A stretch of DNA of 64,000 nucleotides from Curvibacter gracilis ATCC BAA-807 (GCF_000518645.1 NZ_JADZ01000027.1:1-64000); one strand, 5' to 3'; positions 15,965-25,313 are shown, counted from the stretch's first letter. The notes: generated by a model from the sequence alone, not told the origin. Program-made: numbers and translations.

Positions 15965-18118
15965 TTAGAAAGCGATCTGCAAGCCGACCTTCAGGCTGCG
16001 CCCCGGAAGCGGGGCCTTGGGGAAGGCCGTGGTGGTCAGGATCGAGGTGGCGCTGTAGGCCAGCTGGTTGGTCAGGTTGTCGAGCCGGGCGTACCACAGC
16101 ATCTGGGTCGTCTGCCCACCCACACGGGCCGTGGTCTTGTAGCTGCCCATGGCGTTCCACAAGGTGTAGGCCGAGGTGGCGCGGCTGTCGCTGGGCACCC
16201 GGGCCTGGGCGGCCGAGTGGTCAAAGCCGCCGCGCAGCGACCAGGGGCCGCGCGTCCAGGCCAGCGAGGCCCCCAGGCGTGCCGGGGCGATGCGCGGCAG
16301 GGGGTCCAGCGTGTCGGCATTGATGGCGCGCACCAGATCACCGCGCAACAACAGATCCAGGGCGCCGGCGCTGCCACCGGCCTGCAGGCCGCCGGGGCCC
16401 ATCAGGCGCACCGTGGCGTTGCCCTCCAGCCCGGTGAAACGGGCCCGGATGCCGCTGTAGCGGTACTCGGGGTAGGTGGTCAGGCTGCTGTCGCTGGGGT
16501 TGCGCTGGCCGTCAGCGGTCAAGCGGTCGCCAGTGGCCAACAGGCCGATGAAATTGCGAAAGCGCGTCTGGTAGGCATTGACCGAGGCCTGGTGGGCGCC
16601 CTGCTTCCACTGCAGCCCCAGTTCGGCGCTGGTGGAGCGCTCCTTGCCCAGTGAGGAATCCCCGGTTTCCCAGGCCACGGTGGCCATGTGGGGGCCGTTG
16701 GCAAACAACTCGTAGTCCTTGGGCGCGCGCTCGGTGTAGGCCAGGTTGCCCGTCATCTGCCAGACAGGGCTCAGCTTGACCAGCGCGCCCAGGGCGGCGC
16801 TGTGCGGGTTGAAGCGGCGCTCGCCAGATTCGAAGCGGGTGGTCTCGGCACTGCCCAGCGAGCGCACGGTCACGCTCTCGGTGCGGGCGCCCGCGCTCAG
16901 CTTGCCCCAGGACGTGGGCAGCTCTTCGTGGATAAACAAGGCCTGGCTGCTGCTGCGGCTCATCGGCGCGAAGGCTTCGTCGCCCAGGGCCGCAAAACGC
17001 CCGGTTTCGGCCTGCAGGCCGATCACGCCGTCCAGGCCGGCAAAGCGCTCATGCCGCGCCTCCAGCCGGAAGTCGTTGCCCTGGTTGGTGAAGCGCGTGC
17101 CCGCCACACCCGATTCGTACTCGGTGTGGGCGTAATCGGAATGGCTGAACTGCCCCTTCAGGGATTGGATGAAGGCCACGGGGTAGCGCCACTCGCCTTC
17201 CAGCGCGTAGCGGTTGCTGCGCATGCCGATGGTCACGTTGTCCTCGGCCACCGTGCCATAGGTGGTCTGGTAGGTGGCGGCCGAGGCGCCCAGGTAGCCC
17301 TTGTCCCAGAACAGGCTGCCGCCCACGGCCCCGCCCTGCGCGTCGCTGGCCGAGTTGCAGATGCGGCTGGCCTGCGGGCTGGCCCCGGTCTTCTCGCAAG
17401 GCAGGCTGACCGGCACATTGACATCACCCGTGCGCCGCTTGAAGCCGTCCACATGCAGGGCATAACGCTCGTTGCCACCTTCCACCATGGCGGCAGCGCT
17501 GCGCTCTTTGTTGCCGCTGGCCAGGCCCAGGTCGACCTTGCCGGTCACGCCGTCCAGGGGCTCACGCGGGATGCGGTTGTCGATCACATTGACCACGCCG
17601 CCCACGGCGCTGCCGCCGTACTGCAAGGCGCCCGGGCCACGCAGCACCTCGATGCGGTCCACGGTGATGGGCTCCAGAGGCACGGCATGGTCAAAGCTCA
17701 GCGCCGAGGCGTCGACGGTGGCGCCGCCATTGTTCAGCACCCGGATGCGGTCGCCGTCCAGCCCCCGAATGATGGGGCGGCTGGCGTTGGGGCCGAAGTA
17801 GGTGCTGCTCACGCCGGGCGTGCCGTCCAGGGTCTCGCCCAGGGTGCCGCGGGCGCGCTCGGTCAGCTCGTCGCGCTGCAGCACCGTCACGGGCGCGGTC
17901 AAATCGGTGGCCCCCAGCGGGTTGCCGGTCACGGTCACCTCACGCAGGCTGGGGCCTGCGGTGGTGGCCGGGGTGGCAGTCTCGGCGCTGGTCTGGGCCT
18001 GGGCCTGGGCCTGCGCCATGGGCACCGAGGCAATCAGGGACAGGCAGGCCAGCTGCAACAGGCTGGGGCGGATCGAAGGCAGGCGCGCCAGACGCGCAGC
18101 GGGAGGCAAGGAAGTCAT
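15965..18118 (-). CDS. TonB-dependent outer-membrane receptor, ZnuD-like
   Basis: Outer-membrane active transporter, 717 residues. The signal peptide ends in a QAQAQAQ stretch encoded by an in-frame hexanucleotide repeat. A TonB-box-like segment (LREVTVTG) and plug domain follow (DELTERARGTLGETLDGTPGVSSTYFGPNASRPIIRGLDGDRIRVLNNG; RIEVLRGPGALQYGGSAVGGVVNVIDNRIP), then a 22-strand barrel ending in Phe. The plug resembles ZnuD and related zinc or haem receptors, and loop residues include a Cys pair (SLPCEKT, SRICNSA). The ATG at 18118 is preferred to a GTG at 18148. The small His-rich membrane protein gene directly upstream on the same strand supports a metal role. Substrate is inferred, not shown. 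Confidence 0.8.
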   Translation of the reverse strand: MTSLPPAARLARLPSIRPSLLQLACLSLIASVPMAQAQAQAQTSAETATPATTAGPSLREVTVTGNPLGATDLTAPVTVLQRDELTERARGTLGETLDGTPGVSSTYFGPNASRPIIRGLDGDRIRVLNNGGATVDASALSFDHAVPLEPITVDRIEVLRGPGALQYGGSAVGGVVNVIDNRIPREPLDGVTGKVDLGLASGNKERSAAAMVEGGNERYALHVDGFKRRTGDVNVPVSLPCEKTGASPQASRICNSASDAQGGAVGGSLFWDKGYLGASAATYQTTYGTVAEDNVTIGMRSNRYALEGEWRYPVAFIQSLKGQFSHSDYAHTEYESGVAGTRFTNQGNDFRLEARHERFAGLDGVIGLQAETGRFAALGDEAFAPMSRSSSQALFIHEELPTSWGKLSAGARTESVTVRSLGSAETTRFESGERRFNPHSAALGALVKLSPVWQMTGNLAYTERAPKDYELFANGPHMATVAWETGDSSLGKERSTSAELGLQWKQGAHQASVNAYQTRFRNFIGLLATGDRLTADGQRNPSDSSLTTYPEYRYSGIRARFTGLEGNATVRLMGPGGLQAGGSAGALDLLLRGDLVRAINADTLDPLPRIAPARLGASLAWTRGPWSLRGGFDHSAAQARVPSDSRATSAYTLWNAMGSYKTTARVGGQTTQMLWYARLDNLTNQLAYSATSILTTTAFPKAPLPGRSLKVGLQIAF

Positions 18119-18213
18119 GGCAAATCTCGTTGAAACAGGGTCGGACACACGCCGCGCCCCGCAAGGGTGACGCAGCGCCGGGCGCCCAGACAGGCGGCCC
18201 GATCAGGCAGTCA

Positions 18214-18669
18214 TCAACGAGAAAGCGGTGGCGCCCTGGCCTGGCAAGGGGCGGCCGTGGCCGCTACCAGGGTGGCGTCGAGCCACCAGGGCAGGAAATG
18301 GCTCAGCGCCGGCCCCAGGTCGGCCACGGTGAGCGCCTGGGGTGGGCCGTCGTGGCCCAGTTGGTCGTACACCAGGCAGTCCGCATCGCTGCTGTGATGT
18401 GAAAACAGTCGATCCAGCCAACGCTCGGCACTGACCTGGGCCGAGTCCGCAGAAGCGGCTTCAAGCGCCGGTGAGGCCGAGGCCGGCACAGCCCCTGCGC
18501 GCCAGGCGGGGTGGTGAATCCGGTGCATCTGCCCCAACACCGGGGCCAGCACCAAGACCAGCAGCAAGGCGGCCCACCCCAGGCGCAGGCCTGTGACGGG
18601 CAACACCCTGCCCCACCAGGCGGCAAAGCCGGGCGCGGTCAAGGTCTTCATGGCGGATCGGGCGGACAT
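18214..18669 (-). CDS. Small His-containing membrane protein next to the TonB receptor
   Basis: A 151-residue protein with one clear N-terminal transmembrane helix (about residues 28-46, LRLGWAALLLVLVLAPVLG) followed by MHRIHH and, further on, LFSHHSSDADCLVYDQLGHDGP. The His/Cys/Asp clusters are the kind seen in small periplasmic metal-handling proteins found beside ZnuD-like receptors. A second ATG at 18651 is possible; neither has a strong ribosome site. It lies 95 bases upstream of the receptor on the same strand, so the two are probably co-transcribed. Function is inferred from context. Confidence 0.6.
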   Translation of the reverse strand: MSARSAMKTLTAPGFAAWWGRVLPVTGLRLGWAALLLVLVLAPVLGQMHRIHHPAWRAGAVPASASPALEAASADSAQVSAERWLDRLFSHHSSDADCLVYDQLGHDGPPQALTVADLGPALSHFLPWWLDATLVAATAAPCQARAPPLSR

Positions 18670-18751
18670 CGTGAAAGGCGGCAGCGGCCTACAACAAGCT
18701 CAAACCAAGATTGTGTAATCGCTGTGACTCAGGATTGTGACAAAAACCGGC

Positions 18752-19288
18752 TCAATCTTTCAGAAACCGCGCAAAGGTTTTCTGGAACTTGGCCACTTTG
18801 GGCCCCACCACGAAAGCGCAGTAGCCCTGGCCAGGGTGCTGCTCGAAGTAGTCCTGGTGGTAATCCTCGGCCGGCCAGTAATTGTCCAGCAGGGCCACCT
18901 CGGTCACCACGGGCTGGGGCCAGGTGGCGCTGGCGTTCACAGCGGCCACAAAGGCCTGGGCCTGGGCCAGCTGGGCGGCATCCTCGACATAGATGCCGCT
19001 GCGGTACTGGGTGCCCACATCGTTGCCCTGGCGGTTGAGCGTCGTGGGGTCGTGGATCGAGAAGAAGATCTGCAGGATCTCGTCCAGCGAGATCACCGCC
19101 GGATCGAAGCGCAGGCGCACCACCTCGGCGTGCCCCGTGCTGCCGCTGCACACCTGCTCGTAGCTGGGCTGGACCACCTGGCCATTGCAGTAGCCCGACT
19201 CCACATCCAGCACGCCGCGTACGCGCACATAGACGGCCTCGGTGCACCAGAAGCAGCCGCCGCCCAGGGTGATGGTCTCGATCGTCAT
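18752..19288 (-). CDS. msrA: Peptide-methionine (S)-S-oxide reductase MsrA
   Basis: Repairs oxidised methionine (S-sulfoxide form) in proteins. The 178-residue enzyme starts MTIETITLGGGCFWCTEAVY, with the catalytic Cys in GCFWCTE. It continues through YCNGQVVQPSYEQVCSGSTGHAEVVRLRFDP and NDVGTQYRSGIY to a C-terminal PGQGYCAFVVGPKVAKF whose Cys can resolve the disulphide. ATG at 19288 has GGTGG a few bases upstream and gives the family length; the frame opens earlier at 19348. No msrB is adjacent. Confidence 0.95.
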   Translation of the reverse strand: MTIETITLGGGCFWCTEAVYVRVRGVLDVESGYCNGQVVQPSYEQVCSGSTGHAEVVRLRFDPAVISLDEILQIFFSIHDPTTLNRQGNDVGTQYRSGIYVEDAAQLAQAQAFVAAVNASATWPQPVVTEVALLDNYWPAEDYHQDYFEQHPGQGYCAFVVGPKVAKFQKTFARFLKD

Positions 19289-19395
19289 GTTTTCCACCTT
19301 TTTGCACAACAACACAGCCTGGCAATGTAGCCTGAGCCCGATGGGCACGCTGGCCCGGGGTCATCGGCTGCGCGGGTGCTGTGTGGCCTGCTGGC

Positions 19396-19445
19396 TTGAC
19401 GCGCGGCAAATGCGAACGTTATATTACTAACCAATCAGTCATTAA
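19396..19445 (+). promoter_or_regulatory. tetR promoter with overlapping operator
   Basis: TTGACG (19396-19401) and TATATT (19420-19425) are spaced 18 bp and put the transcription start near 19432, some 20 bases before the tetR ATG. TTACTAAC and GTCATTAA (19424-19431 and 19438-19445) form an imperfect inverted repeat (6 of 8 positions) around CAATCA. It overlaps the -10 and start site, as expected for autorepression by the TetR protein. Confidence 0.65.
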
Positions 19446-19450
19446 CCCCC

Positions 19451-20146
19451 ATGCCCCTGCCCAAATTCAAGCTCTGCTCTGCCGGCGACAGCCACAGCAA
19501 GCGCGAGCGCCGCAAGGAAGCCCGACCCGGTGAGTTGCTTGAAGCAGCGCTCGACCTGTTCGTGGAAAAAGGCTTTGCTGCCACCCGGGCGGAAGAGGTG
19601 GCGGCCCGCGCCGGGGTGTCCAAGGGCACGCTGTTTCTGTACTTTGGCAGCAAGGAAGAGCTTTTCAAGGCCGTGGTGCGCGAGAACATCTCGGGCCGCT
19701 TCACCGAATGGGAGGCCGAGCTGGACACCTTCACCGGCACCAGCGCCGAACTGATGGCCTATGCCATGCGCAGCTGGTGGGAGCGGGTGGGCATGACCAA
19801 GGCCTCGGGCATCACCAAGCTGATGATGAGCGAGGCGCGCAATTTCCCCGAAATCGCCGAGTTCTACCAGCAAGAAGTGATCCTGCCGGGCCGTCAGTTG
19901 ATCCGGCGCATCCTGGAGCGTGGCGTGGCCCGTGGCGAGTTCCGACCGCTGGACATGGACCACGCGGTGTACTGCGTGATGGCCCCCATGATCTTTCTGA
20001 TGATGTGGCGCCACTCGGTCGGTGCCTGCGCCCCCACCGACTTCGAACTGTCCCCCGAGCGCTTCATCGACCAGCAGATCGACCTCTTGGTCGATGGCCT
20101 GCAGACACGCGCCCCGGGCGCAGCCCCCTCTTCCCCCGCCCCATAA
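19451..20146 (+). CDS. TetR/AcrR-family repressor of the RND pump operon
   Basis: Transcriptional regulator of 231 residues. The N-terminal helix-turn-helix is at about residues 25-72 (RPGELLEAALDLFVEKGFAATRAEEVAARAGVSKGTLFLYFGSKEELFKAVV); the rest is a helical ligand domain with a C-terminal TetR_C-type stretch. It heads an operon with the membrane-fusion and RND genes (18-base and 6-base gaps), the usual layout for a local repressor released by pump substrates. The operator at 19424-19445 lies over its own promoter. Confidence 0.9.
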   Translation: MPLPKFKLCSAGDSHSKRERRKEARPGELLEAALDLFVEKGFAATRAEEVAARAGVSKGTLFLYFGSKEELFKAVVRENISGRFTEWEAELDTFTGTSAELMAYAMRSWWERVGMTKASGITKLMMSEARNFPEIAEFYQQEVILPGRQLIRRILERGVARGEFRPLDMDHAVYCVMAPMIFLMMWRHSVGACAPTDFELSPERFIDQQIDLLVDGLQTRAPGAAPSSPAP

Positions 20147-20163
20147 GAAACAACGAGACAAAG

Positions 20164-21393
20164 ATGACGCAAACGCAAGCGCCCTCCGGGAAACGCCGGT
20201 GGATCAAGTGGGCCGTGCTGGCCCTGGTCGTGCTGGCCCTGGGCTTCAGCGTGCTGCGGGCCCTGTCGGCGCGCAAGGCCCAACAAGCGGCCGTGGCCGA
20301 GGCCAGCCAGCGCGCGCAACCCGTGATCGAACTGGCCCCCACCGACCTGGTGGCCGCCCAGGTGCAGAACCTGAGCCAGGGCCTGCCGGTGTCGGGCAGC
20401 TTGCGGGCGGTGAATTCGGCCTTCATCCGTACCCGCGTGCCGGGCGAATTGCAGCAACTGACCGTGCGCGAGGGCGACAGCGTCCAGGCCGGCCAGGTGC
20501 TGGCCCGCATCGAGGTGACCGAGTTCCAGTTCCGCCTGCGCCAGACGCAGGACCAGGCCGACTCGGCCAAGGCCCAGATCGACATCGCCCAGCGCCAGTA
20601 CGACAACAACAAAGCCCTGGTGGCCCAGGGTTTCATCTCGCAGACCGCGCTGGACACCTCGCTGGCCACGCTGAACTCGGCCATCTCCACCTACAAGGCC
20701 GCGCAGGCCGCGGTTGAAGTCACCCGCAAGACCTTTGAAGACACCGTGCTCAAGGCCCCCATCAGCGGACAGGTGGCACAGCGCCTGGCCCAGCCCGGCG
20801 AGCGCCTGCCGGTGGACAGCAAGGTGCTGGAGATCGTCGATCTGAGCCGCCTGGAGCTGGAGGCCACCTTCAGCCCGGCCGATTCGCTGAGCTTGAAAGT
20901 GGGCCAACGGGCCCGCCTGAGCATCGAGCAGAACGGCCAAGGCAGCGCCACCGTGGGCGCCACCGTCTCGCGCATCAACCCCAGCGCCCAAGCGGGCAGC
21001 CGCAGTGTGCTGGCCTACCTGACGCTGGACACCCCCGGCAGCGCCGGCCCGGTGCTGCGCCAGGGCCTGTTTGCCCAGGGCATGCTCGACACCGTGCGCG
21101 TGAGCGCGCTGGCCGTGCCGCTGTCGGCCGTGCGCACCGACAAACCCAAGCCCTATGTGCAGACCGTGCAGCAGGGCCAGGTCAAGCACCTGCCCGTGAC
21201 GCCCGGCACCCGAGGCGAGGTGGGCCCCGAGCTGTGGGTGGCCGTGCCCGACCTGCCCGAAGGCACCCAGGTGCTGCGCGGCGAACTGGGGCCGCTGCGC
21301 GAAGGCACGGCGGTGCGCCTGACGTCCTCACCAGCCTCTGCTTCTGCACCCGCCGCCACGGCCACCACCGCAGCTCCGGCTGCACGGAACTGA
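20164..21393 (+). CDS. RND efflux periplasmic adaptor (membrane fusion protein)
   Basis: HlyD/AcrA-type adaptor of 409 residues linking the inner-membrane RND pump to an outer-membrane channel. A single N-terminal membrane anchor (residues about 14-32) is followed by a lipoyl-like half-motif (IRTRVPGELQQLTVREGDSVQAGQVLARIE), a coiled-coil hairpin (about 120-200), the second lipoyl half (VLKAPISGQVAQRLAQPGERLPVDSKVLEIVD) and a beta-barrel domain. The C-terminus is an Ala/Ser-rich tail. The ATG at 20164 is the first start after the tetR stop. Confidence 0.9.
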   Translation: MTQTQAPSGKRRWIKWAVLALVVLALGFSVLRALSARKAQQAAVAEASQRAQPVIELAPTDLVAAQVQNLSQGLPVSGSLRAVNSAFIRTRVPGELQQLTVREGDSVQAGQVLARIEVTEFQFRLRQTQDQADSAKAQIDIAQRQYDNNKALVAQGFISQTALDTSLATLNSAISTYKAAQAAVEVTRKTFEDTVLKAPISGQVAQRLAQPGERLPVDSKVLEIVDLSRLELEATFSPADSLSLKVGQRARLSIEQNGQGSATVGATVSRINPSAQAGSRSVLAYLTLDTPGSAGPVLRQGLFAQGMLDTVRVSALAVPLSAVRTDKPKPYVQTVQQGQVKHLPVTPGTRGEVGPELWVAVPDLPEGTQVLRGELGPLREGTAVRLTSSPASASAPAATATTAAPAARN

Positions 21394-21399
21394 CGCGCC

Positions 21400-24300
21400 A
21401 TGTGGTTCACCCGCGTCAGCCTGAAAAACCCCGTCTTCGCCACCATGGTGATGCTCGCCATCGTGGTGCTGGGCCTGTTCTCGTACCAGCGCCTGCAGGT
21501 CGATCAGTTCCCCAACATCGACTTTCCGGTGGTGGTGGTCACCACCGAATACCCGGGCGCCTCGCCTGAGATCGTCGAGAGCGAGGTCACCAAGAAGGTC
21601 GAAGAAGGCGTCAACTCAATCGCCGGCATCAACAACCTCACCTCGCGCACCTACCTGGGCCAGTCGGTGGTGATCATCGAGTTCCAGTTGCAGATCGATG
21701 GCCGCAAGGCGGCCGAAGACGTGCGCGAAAAGGTGGCCTCGATCCGGCCCAACTTCCGCACCGAGGTCAAGGAGCCGCGCGTGCTGCGCTTCGACCCGGC
21801 CAGCAAGGCGGTCTGGTCGCTGGCGGTGCTGCCCCAGGCCAGCGCCGACGGTGGTCAGGGCATGAGCCCGGTCGAGCTCACCAACTGGGCCGACCAAGTG
21901 CTCAAGAAACGGCTGGAGAACGTGCGCGGTGTGGGCTCGGTGTCCCTGGTGGGCGGCACCAAGCGAGAGATCAACATCTACCTGAACCCGGCGGCGATGG
22001 AGTCCTTCGGCGTCACGGCCGATCAGGTGGCCGCCGCCGTGCGCAACGAGGCGCAGGACCTGCCCGTGGGCTCGGTGCGCTCGCTGGCCCAGGAGCGGGT
22101 GGTGCAGATCGACGCCCGCATGCAGCGCCCCGAGGATTTCGGGCGCCTGATCGTGGCGCGGCGCGGTGGCAGCCCGGTGCGGCTCGAACAGGTGGCCCGC
22201 GTGGCCGACGGCGCCCAGGAGCTGGACAGCCTGGCGCTGTACAACGGCCAGCGCACCCTGCTGCTGTCGGTGCAGAAGGCGCAAGACGAGAACACCATCC
22301 AGGTGGTCGACGGCCTGTACAAGACGATCGATGAGATGAAGGGCCAGCTGCCTCCAGGGCTCAGCCTGCAGCCCATCCTGGACGGCTCGCGCCCGATCCG
22401 TGTGGCGGTGGACAACGTGCGCCGCACCCTGATCGAAGGCGCGGTGCTGACCGTGCTGATCGTGTTCCTGTTCCTGAACTCCTGGCGCTCCACACTGATC
22501 ACCGGCCTGACGCTGCCGATTGCGCTGATCGGCACCTTTTTGTTCATGAACCTGTTCGGCTTCACCATCAACATGATCACGCTGATGGCGCTGTCGCTGT
22601 GCGTGGGCCTGCTGATCGACGACGCCATCGTGGTGCGCGAGAACATCGTGCGCCATGTGCAGATGGGCAAGACAGCCTTCCAGGCCTCGCTCGACGGCAC
22701 CCAGGAGATCGGCCTGGCGGTGCTGGCCACCACCTTGTCCATCGTGGCAGTGTTCCTGCCCATCGGGTTCATGGAAGGCATCATCGGCAAGTTCTTCCAC
22801 GAGTTCGGCATCACCATCGTGGCCGCCGTGATGATCTCGATGTTTGTCAGCTTCACGCTCGACCCGATGCTGTCCTCCATCTGGCACGACCCCAGCATCC
22901 ACGCCCATGGCGAGCGCCACGCCCCGGTCACCCTGTACGACAAGACCATCGGCCGCGTCACCGGGGCTTTTGACGACGCCACCGAGTGGCTGGCCGAGGG
23001 CTACCAGACCCTGCTGCGCTGGTCACTGGGGCACCGGCTGGCCACCCTGCTGCTGGCGCTGGCCATCTTCGTGCTGAGCGTGGTCATGGTGCCGCTGCTG
23101 GGCACCGAGTTCGTGCCCAAGGCCGACTTCTCCGAGACCACCATCAATTTCTACACCCCGGTGGGTTCGTCGCTGGAGGCCACCGAGGCCAAGGCACGCC
23201 AGGTCGAGGCCATCGTGCGCGAGGCGCCCGAGGTGCGCTACACCCTGGCCACCATCAACACCGGCACCGCCCAGGGCAAGATGTACGCCAGCCTGTACGT
23301 GCGCCTGGTGGACCGCAAACAGCGCAGCCGCAGCGTGGACCAGATGTCGGCCGCGCTGCGCGAACGCCTGCGCCAGGTGCCGGGCATCACCGTCACCCAC
23401 GTGGGCCTGCTGGACTCGGTGGGCGGCAGCAAACAGGTCGAGTTCTCGCTGCAAGGCCCCGATCAGACCGAGCTGGAGCGCCTCAGCCGCCTGGTGATGG
23501 ACAAGGTGCGGGGCATCCCGGGCCTGGTCGACCTCGACTCCAGCGTGAAAGACCCCGCCCCCCAGATCTCGGTGCAGCTGCGGCGCGACGCAGCCTCCGA
23601 CCTGGGCCTGAGCGTGGGCCAAGTGGGCCAGTCGCTGCGCCTGCTGGTGGCCGGCGAGACCGAAGGCACCTGGCGCGCCCCCGACGACCAGACCTACGAC
23701 ATCAACGTGCGCCTGGCCCCCGATGCCCGCAACAGCCCGCAAGATCTGGAGCGCCTGCCCTTTGCCCTGGCCACCGCGGCCGATGGCAGCACGCGGGTGG
23801 TGCGCCTGAACCAGGTGGCCCAGGTGCGCGATTCGACCGGCAGCAACCAGATCAACCGGCGTGACCTGACGCGCGAGGTGGCGATCAATGCCAACGTCTA
23901 CGGTCGCTCGGCCGGCGAGGTGTCGGCCGACATCCAGAAGGCCATGCAGGGCGTGCAATTGCCGCCGGGTTACCGCTATGCCTTCAGCGGCTCGACCAAG
24001 AGCATGGCCGAGTCCTTCGGCTACGCCGTGTCGGCCCTGGCGATGGCGATCATCTTCATCTACATGATCCTGGCCAGCCAGTTCAAGAGCTTTTTGCAGC
24101 CTCTGGCACTGATGACCTCGCTGCCGCTGACCCTGATCGGGGTGGTGCTGGCCCTGCTGATGTTCGGCTCGACCCTGTCGATGTTCTCCATCATCGGTGT
24201 GGTGATGCTGATGGGCCTGGTCACCAAAAATGCGATCTTGCTGGTCGACTTTGCCATCCGAGCCCGCGAAGGCGGCCTGGATGCGCAGGGCCAGCCCGTG

Positions 24301-24606
24301 GCCGGGCTGCCCCGTGCCGAGGCCCTGCTGCTGGCGGCCCGGGTGCGGCTGCGCCCCATCCTGATGACCACGCTGGCCATGATCTTCGGCATGGTGCCGC
24401 TGGCCTTCGCCATCACCGAAGGCTCCGAGCAGCGCGCCCCCATGGGGCAGGCCGTGATCGGGGGGGTGATCACCTCCTCCTTGCTGACCCTGGTGGTGGT
24501 GCCGGTGGTGTATTGCTACCTCGACGACCTCGCTGCATGGCTGCGCCGTTCGCGCCAGCGCGGCCAAACACCGGCAAGCCCGCCTAAAATCGATGGTTTG
24601 TCCTGA
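21400..24606 (+). CDS. RND multidrug efflux permease (HAE1 type)
   Basis: Proton-driven inner-membrane pump, 1,068 residues. The start MWFTRVSLKNPVFATMVMLAIVVLGLFSYQRLQVDQFPNIDFPVVVVTTEYPGASPEIVE is the classical RND N-terminus. Helix 4 carries LCVGLLIDDAIVVRENIVRH, including the Asp pair of the proton relay. Two large periplasmic loops and twelve membrane helices are evident, and the second half contains GLVTKNAILLVDFAIRAREGG and ALLLAARVRLRPILMTTLAMIFGMVPLAF. It lies six bases after the adaptor gene. The TolC-family gene 1 kb downstream could supply the outer-membrane channel. Confidence 0.95.
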   Translation: MWFTRVSLKNPVFATMVMLAIVVLGLFSYQRLQVDQFPNIDFPVVVVTTEYPGASPEIVESEVTKKVEEGVNSIAGINNLTSRTYLGQSVVIIEFQLQIDGRKAAEDVREKVASIRPNFRTEVKEPRVLRFDPASKAVWSLAVLPQASADGGQGMSPVELTNWADQVLKKRLENVRGVGSVSLVGGTKREINIYLNPAAMESFGVTADQVAAAVRNEAQDLPVGSVRSLAQERVVQIDARMQRPEDFGRLIVARRGGSPVRLEQVARVADGAQELDSLALYNGQRTLLLSVQKAQDENTIQVVDGLYKTIDEMKGQLPPGLSLQPILDGSRPIRVAVDNVRRTLIEGAVLTVLIVFLFLNSWRSTLITGLTLPIALIGTFLFMNLFGFTINMITLMALSLCVGLLIDDAIVVRENIVRHVQMGKTAFQASLDGTQEIGLAVLATTLSIVAVFLPIGFMEGIIGKFFHEFGITIVAAVMISMFVSFTLDPMLSSIWHDPSIHAHGERHAPVTLYDKTIGRVTGAFDDATEWLAEGYQTLLRWSLGHRLATLLLALAIFVLSVVMVPLLGTEFVPKADFSETTINFYTPVGSSLEATEAKARQVEAIVREAPEVRYTLATINTGTAQGKMYASLYVRLVDRKQRSRSVDQMSAALRERLRQVPGITVTHVGLLDSVGGSKQVEFSLQGPDQTELERLSRLVMDKVRGIPGLVDLDSSVKDPAPQISVQLRRDAASDLGLSVGQVGQSLRLLVAGETEGTWRAPDDQTYDINVRLAPDARNSPQDLERLPFALATAADGSTRVVRLNQVAQVRDSTGSNQINRRDLTREVAINANVYGRSAGEVSADIQKAMQGVQLPPGYRYAFSGSTKSMAESFGYAVSALAMAIIFIYMILASQFKSFLQPLALMTSLPLTLIGVVLALLMFGSTLSMFSIIGVVMLMGLVTKNAILLVDFAIRAREGGLDAQGQPVAGLPRAEALLLAARVRLRPILMTTLAMIFGMVPLAFAITEGSEQRAPMGQAVIGGVITSSLLTLVVVPVVYCYLDDLAAWLRRSRQRGQTPASPPKIDGLS

Positions 24607-24628
24607 TCCACCGCCGGAGAACCCCAAC

Positions 24629-25294
24629 ATGTCCATGCCCCAGAACCTCGAGCAAGCCCGTTTCAACATGATCGAACAGCAGATCCGCCCCTGGGATGTG
24701 CATGCGCCGGAGATCCTGGAACTGCTCAACACCCTGCACCGCGAAGATTTCGTGCCCGAAAGCCAGCGCGCCATCGCCTTCGTCGACATGGAAGTGCCCC
24801 TGCCTGGCGGCCAGGTGATGCTGGCCCCCAAGTACGAAGCCCGCGTGATGCAGGAGCTGAAGGTGCAGAAGAACGAGAAGGTGCTCGAGATCGGCACCGG
24901 TTCGGGCTACATGGCCGCCCTGCTGGCCCACCAGGCACAGCGTGTGGTCAGCCTCGAAATCAACCCCGAACTGGCCGAATTCGCCCGTGGCAACCTGCAG
25001 CGCGCCGGCATCCACAACGTGGAAGTGCGTGTGGCCGATGGCGCCCGCACCGTGCAGGCCGACGGCCCCTTCGACGTGATCGTGCTCAGCGGCTCGGTGG
25101 CCGAGGTGCCCCCCGCCCTGCTCGACCAGCTCAAGGTGGGCGGCCGCCTGTTCGCCATCGTGGGCGACGAGCCCGTGATGCGTGCCCAATACATCACCCG
25201 CAGCGGCGACAAGGCCTTCGAGACCAAGAGCCCCTGGGACACCATCGCGCCCCGCCTGCAGAACTTCCCCGAGCCTTCGCGCTTCCGTTTCTGA
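24629..25294 (+). CDS. Protein-L-isoaspartate O-methyltransferase-like SAM methyltransferase
   Basis: A 221-residue SAM-dependent methyltransferase of the PCMT family. The SAM motif is VLEIGTGSGYMAALLAHQAQRVVSLEINPELAEFARGNLQ, with motif II DVIVLSGSVAEVPPALLDQLKVGGRLFAIVG. Classical Pcm enzymes repair isoaspartyl residues; this shorter, TolC-linked form of betaproteobacteria diverges around the substrate loop (SGSVAEVP), so the true substrate is uncertain. The ATG at 24629 has GGAGA nine bases upstream. Confidence 0.8.
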   Translation: MSMPQNLEQARFNMIEQQIRPWDVHAPEILELLNTLHREDFVPESQRAIAFVDMEVPLPGGQVMLAPKYEARVMQELKVQKNEKVLEIGTGSGYMAALLAHQAQRVVSLEINPELAEFARGNLQRAGIHNVEVRVADGARTVQADGPFDVIVLSGSVAEVPPALLDQLKVGGRLFAIVGDEPVMRAQYITRSGDKAFETKSPWDTIAPRLQNFPEPSRFRF

Positions 25295-25313
25295 CCTTCA
25301 CTGGAATCCTTGC

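Noticed and set aside
18690-18745. Searched for a canonical Zur box upstream of the ZnuD-like operon
   Set aside because: No palindrome of the GTTATA-type Zur consensus is present; only short GATTGTG repeats.
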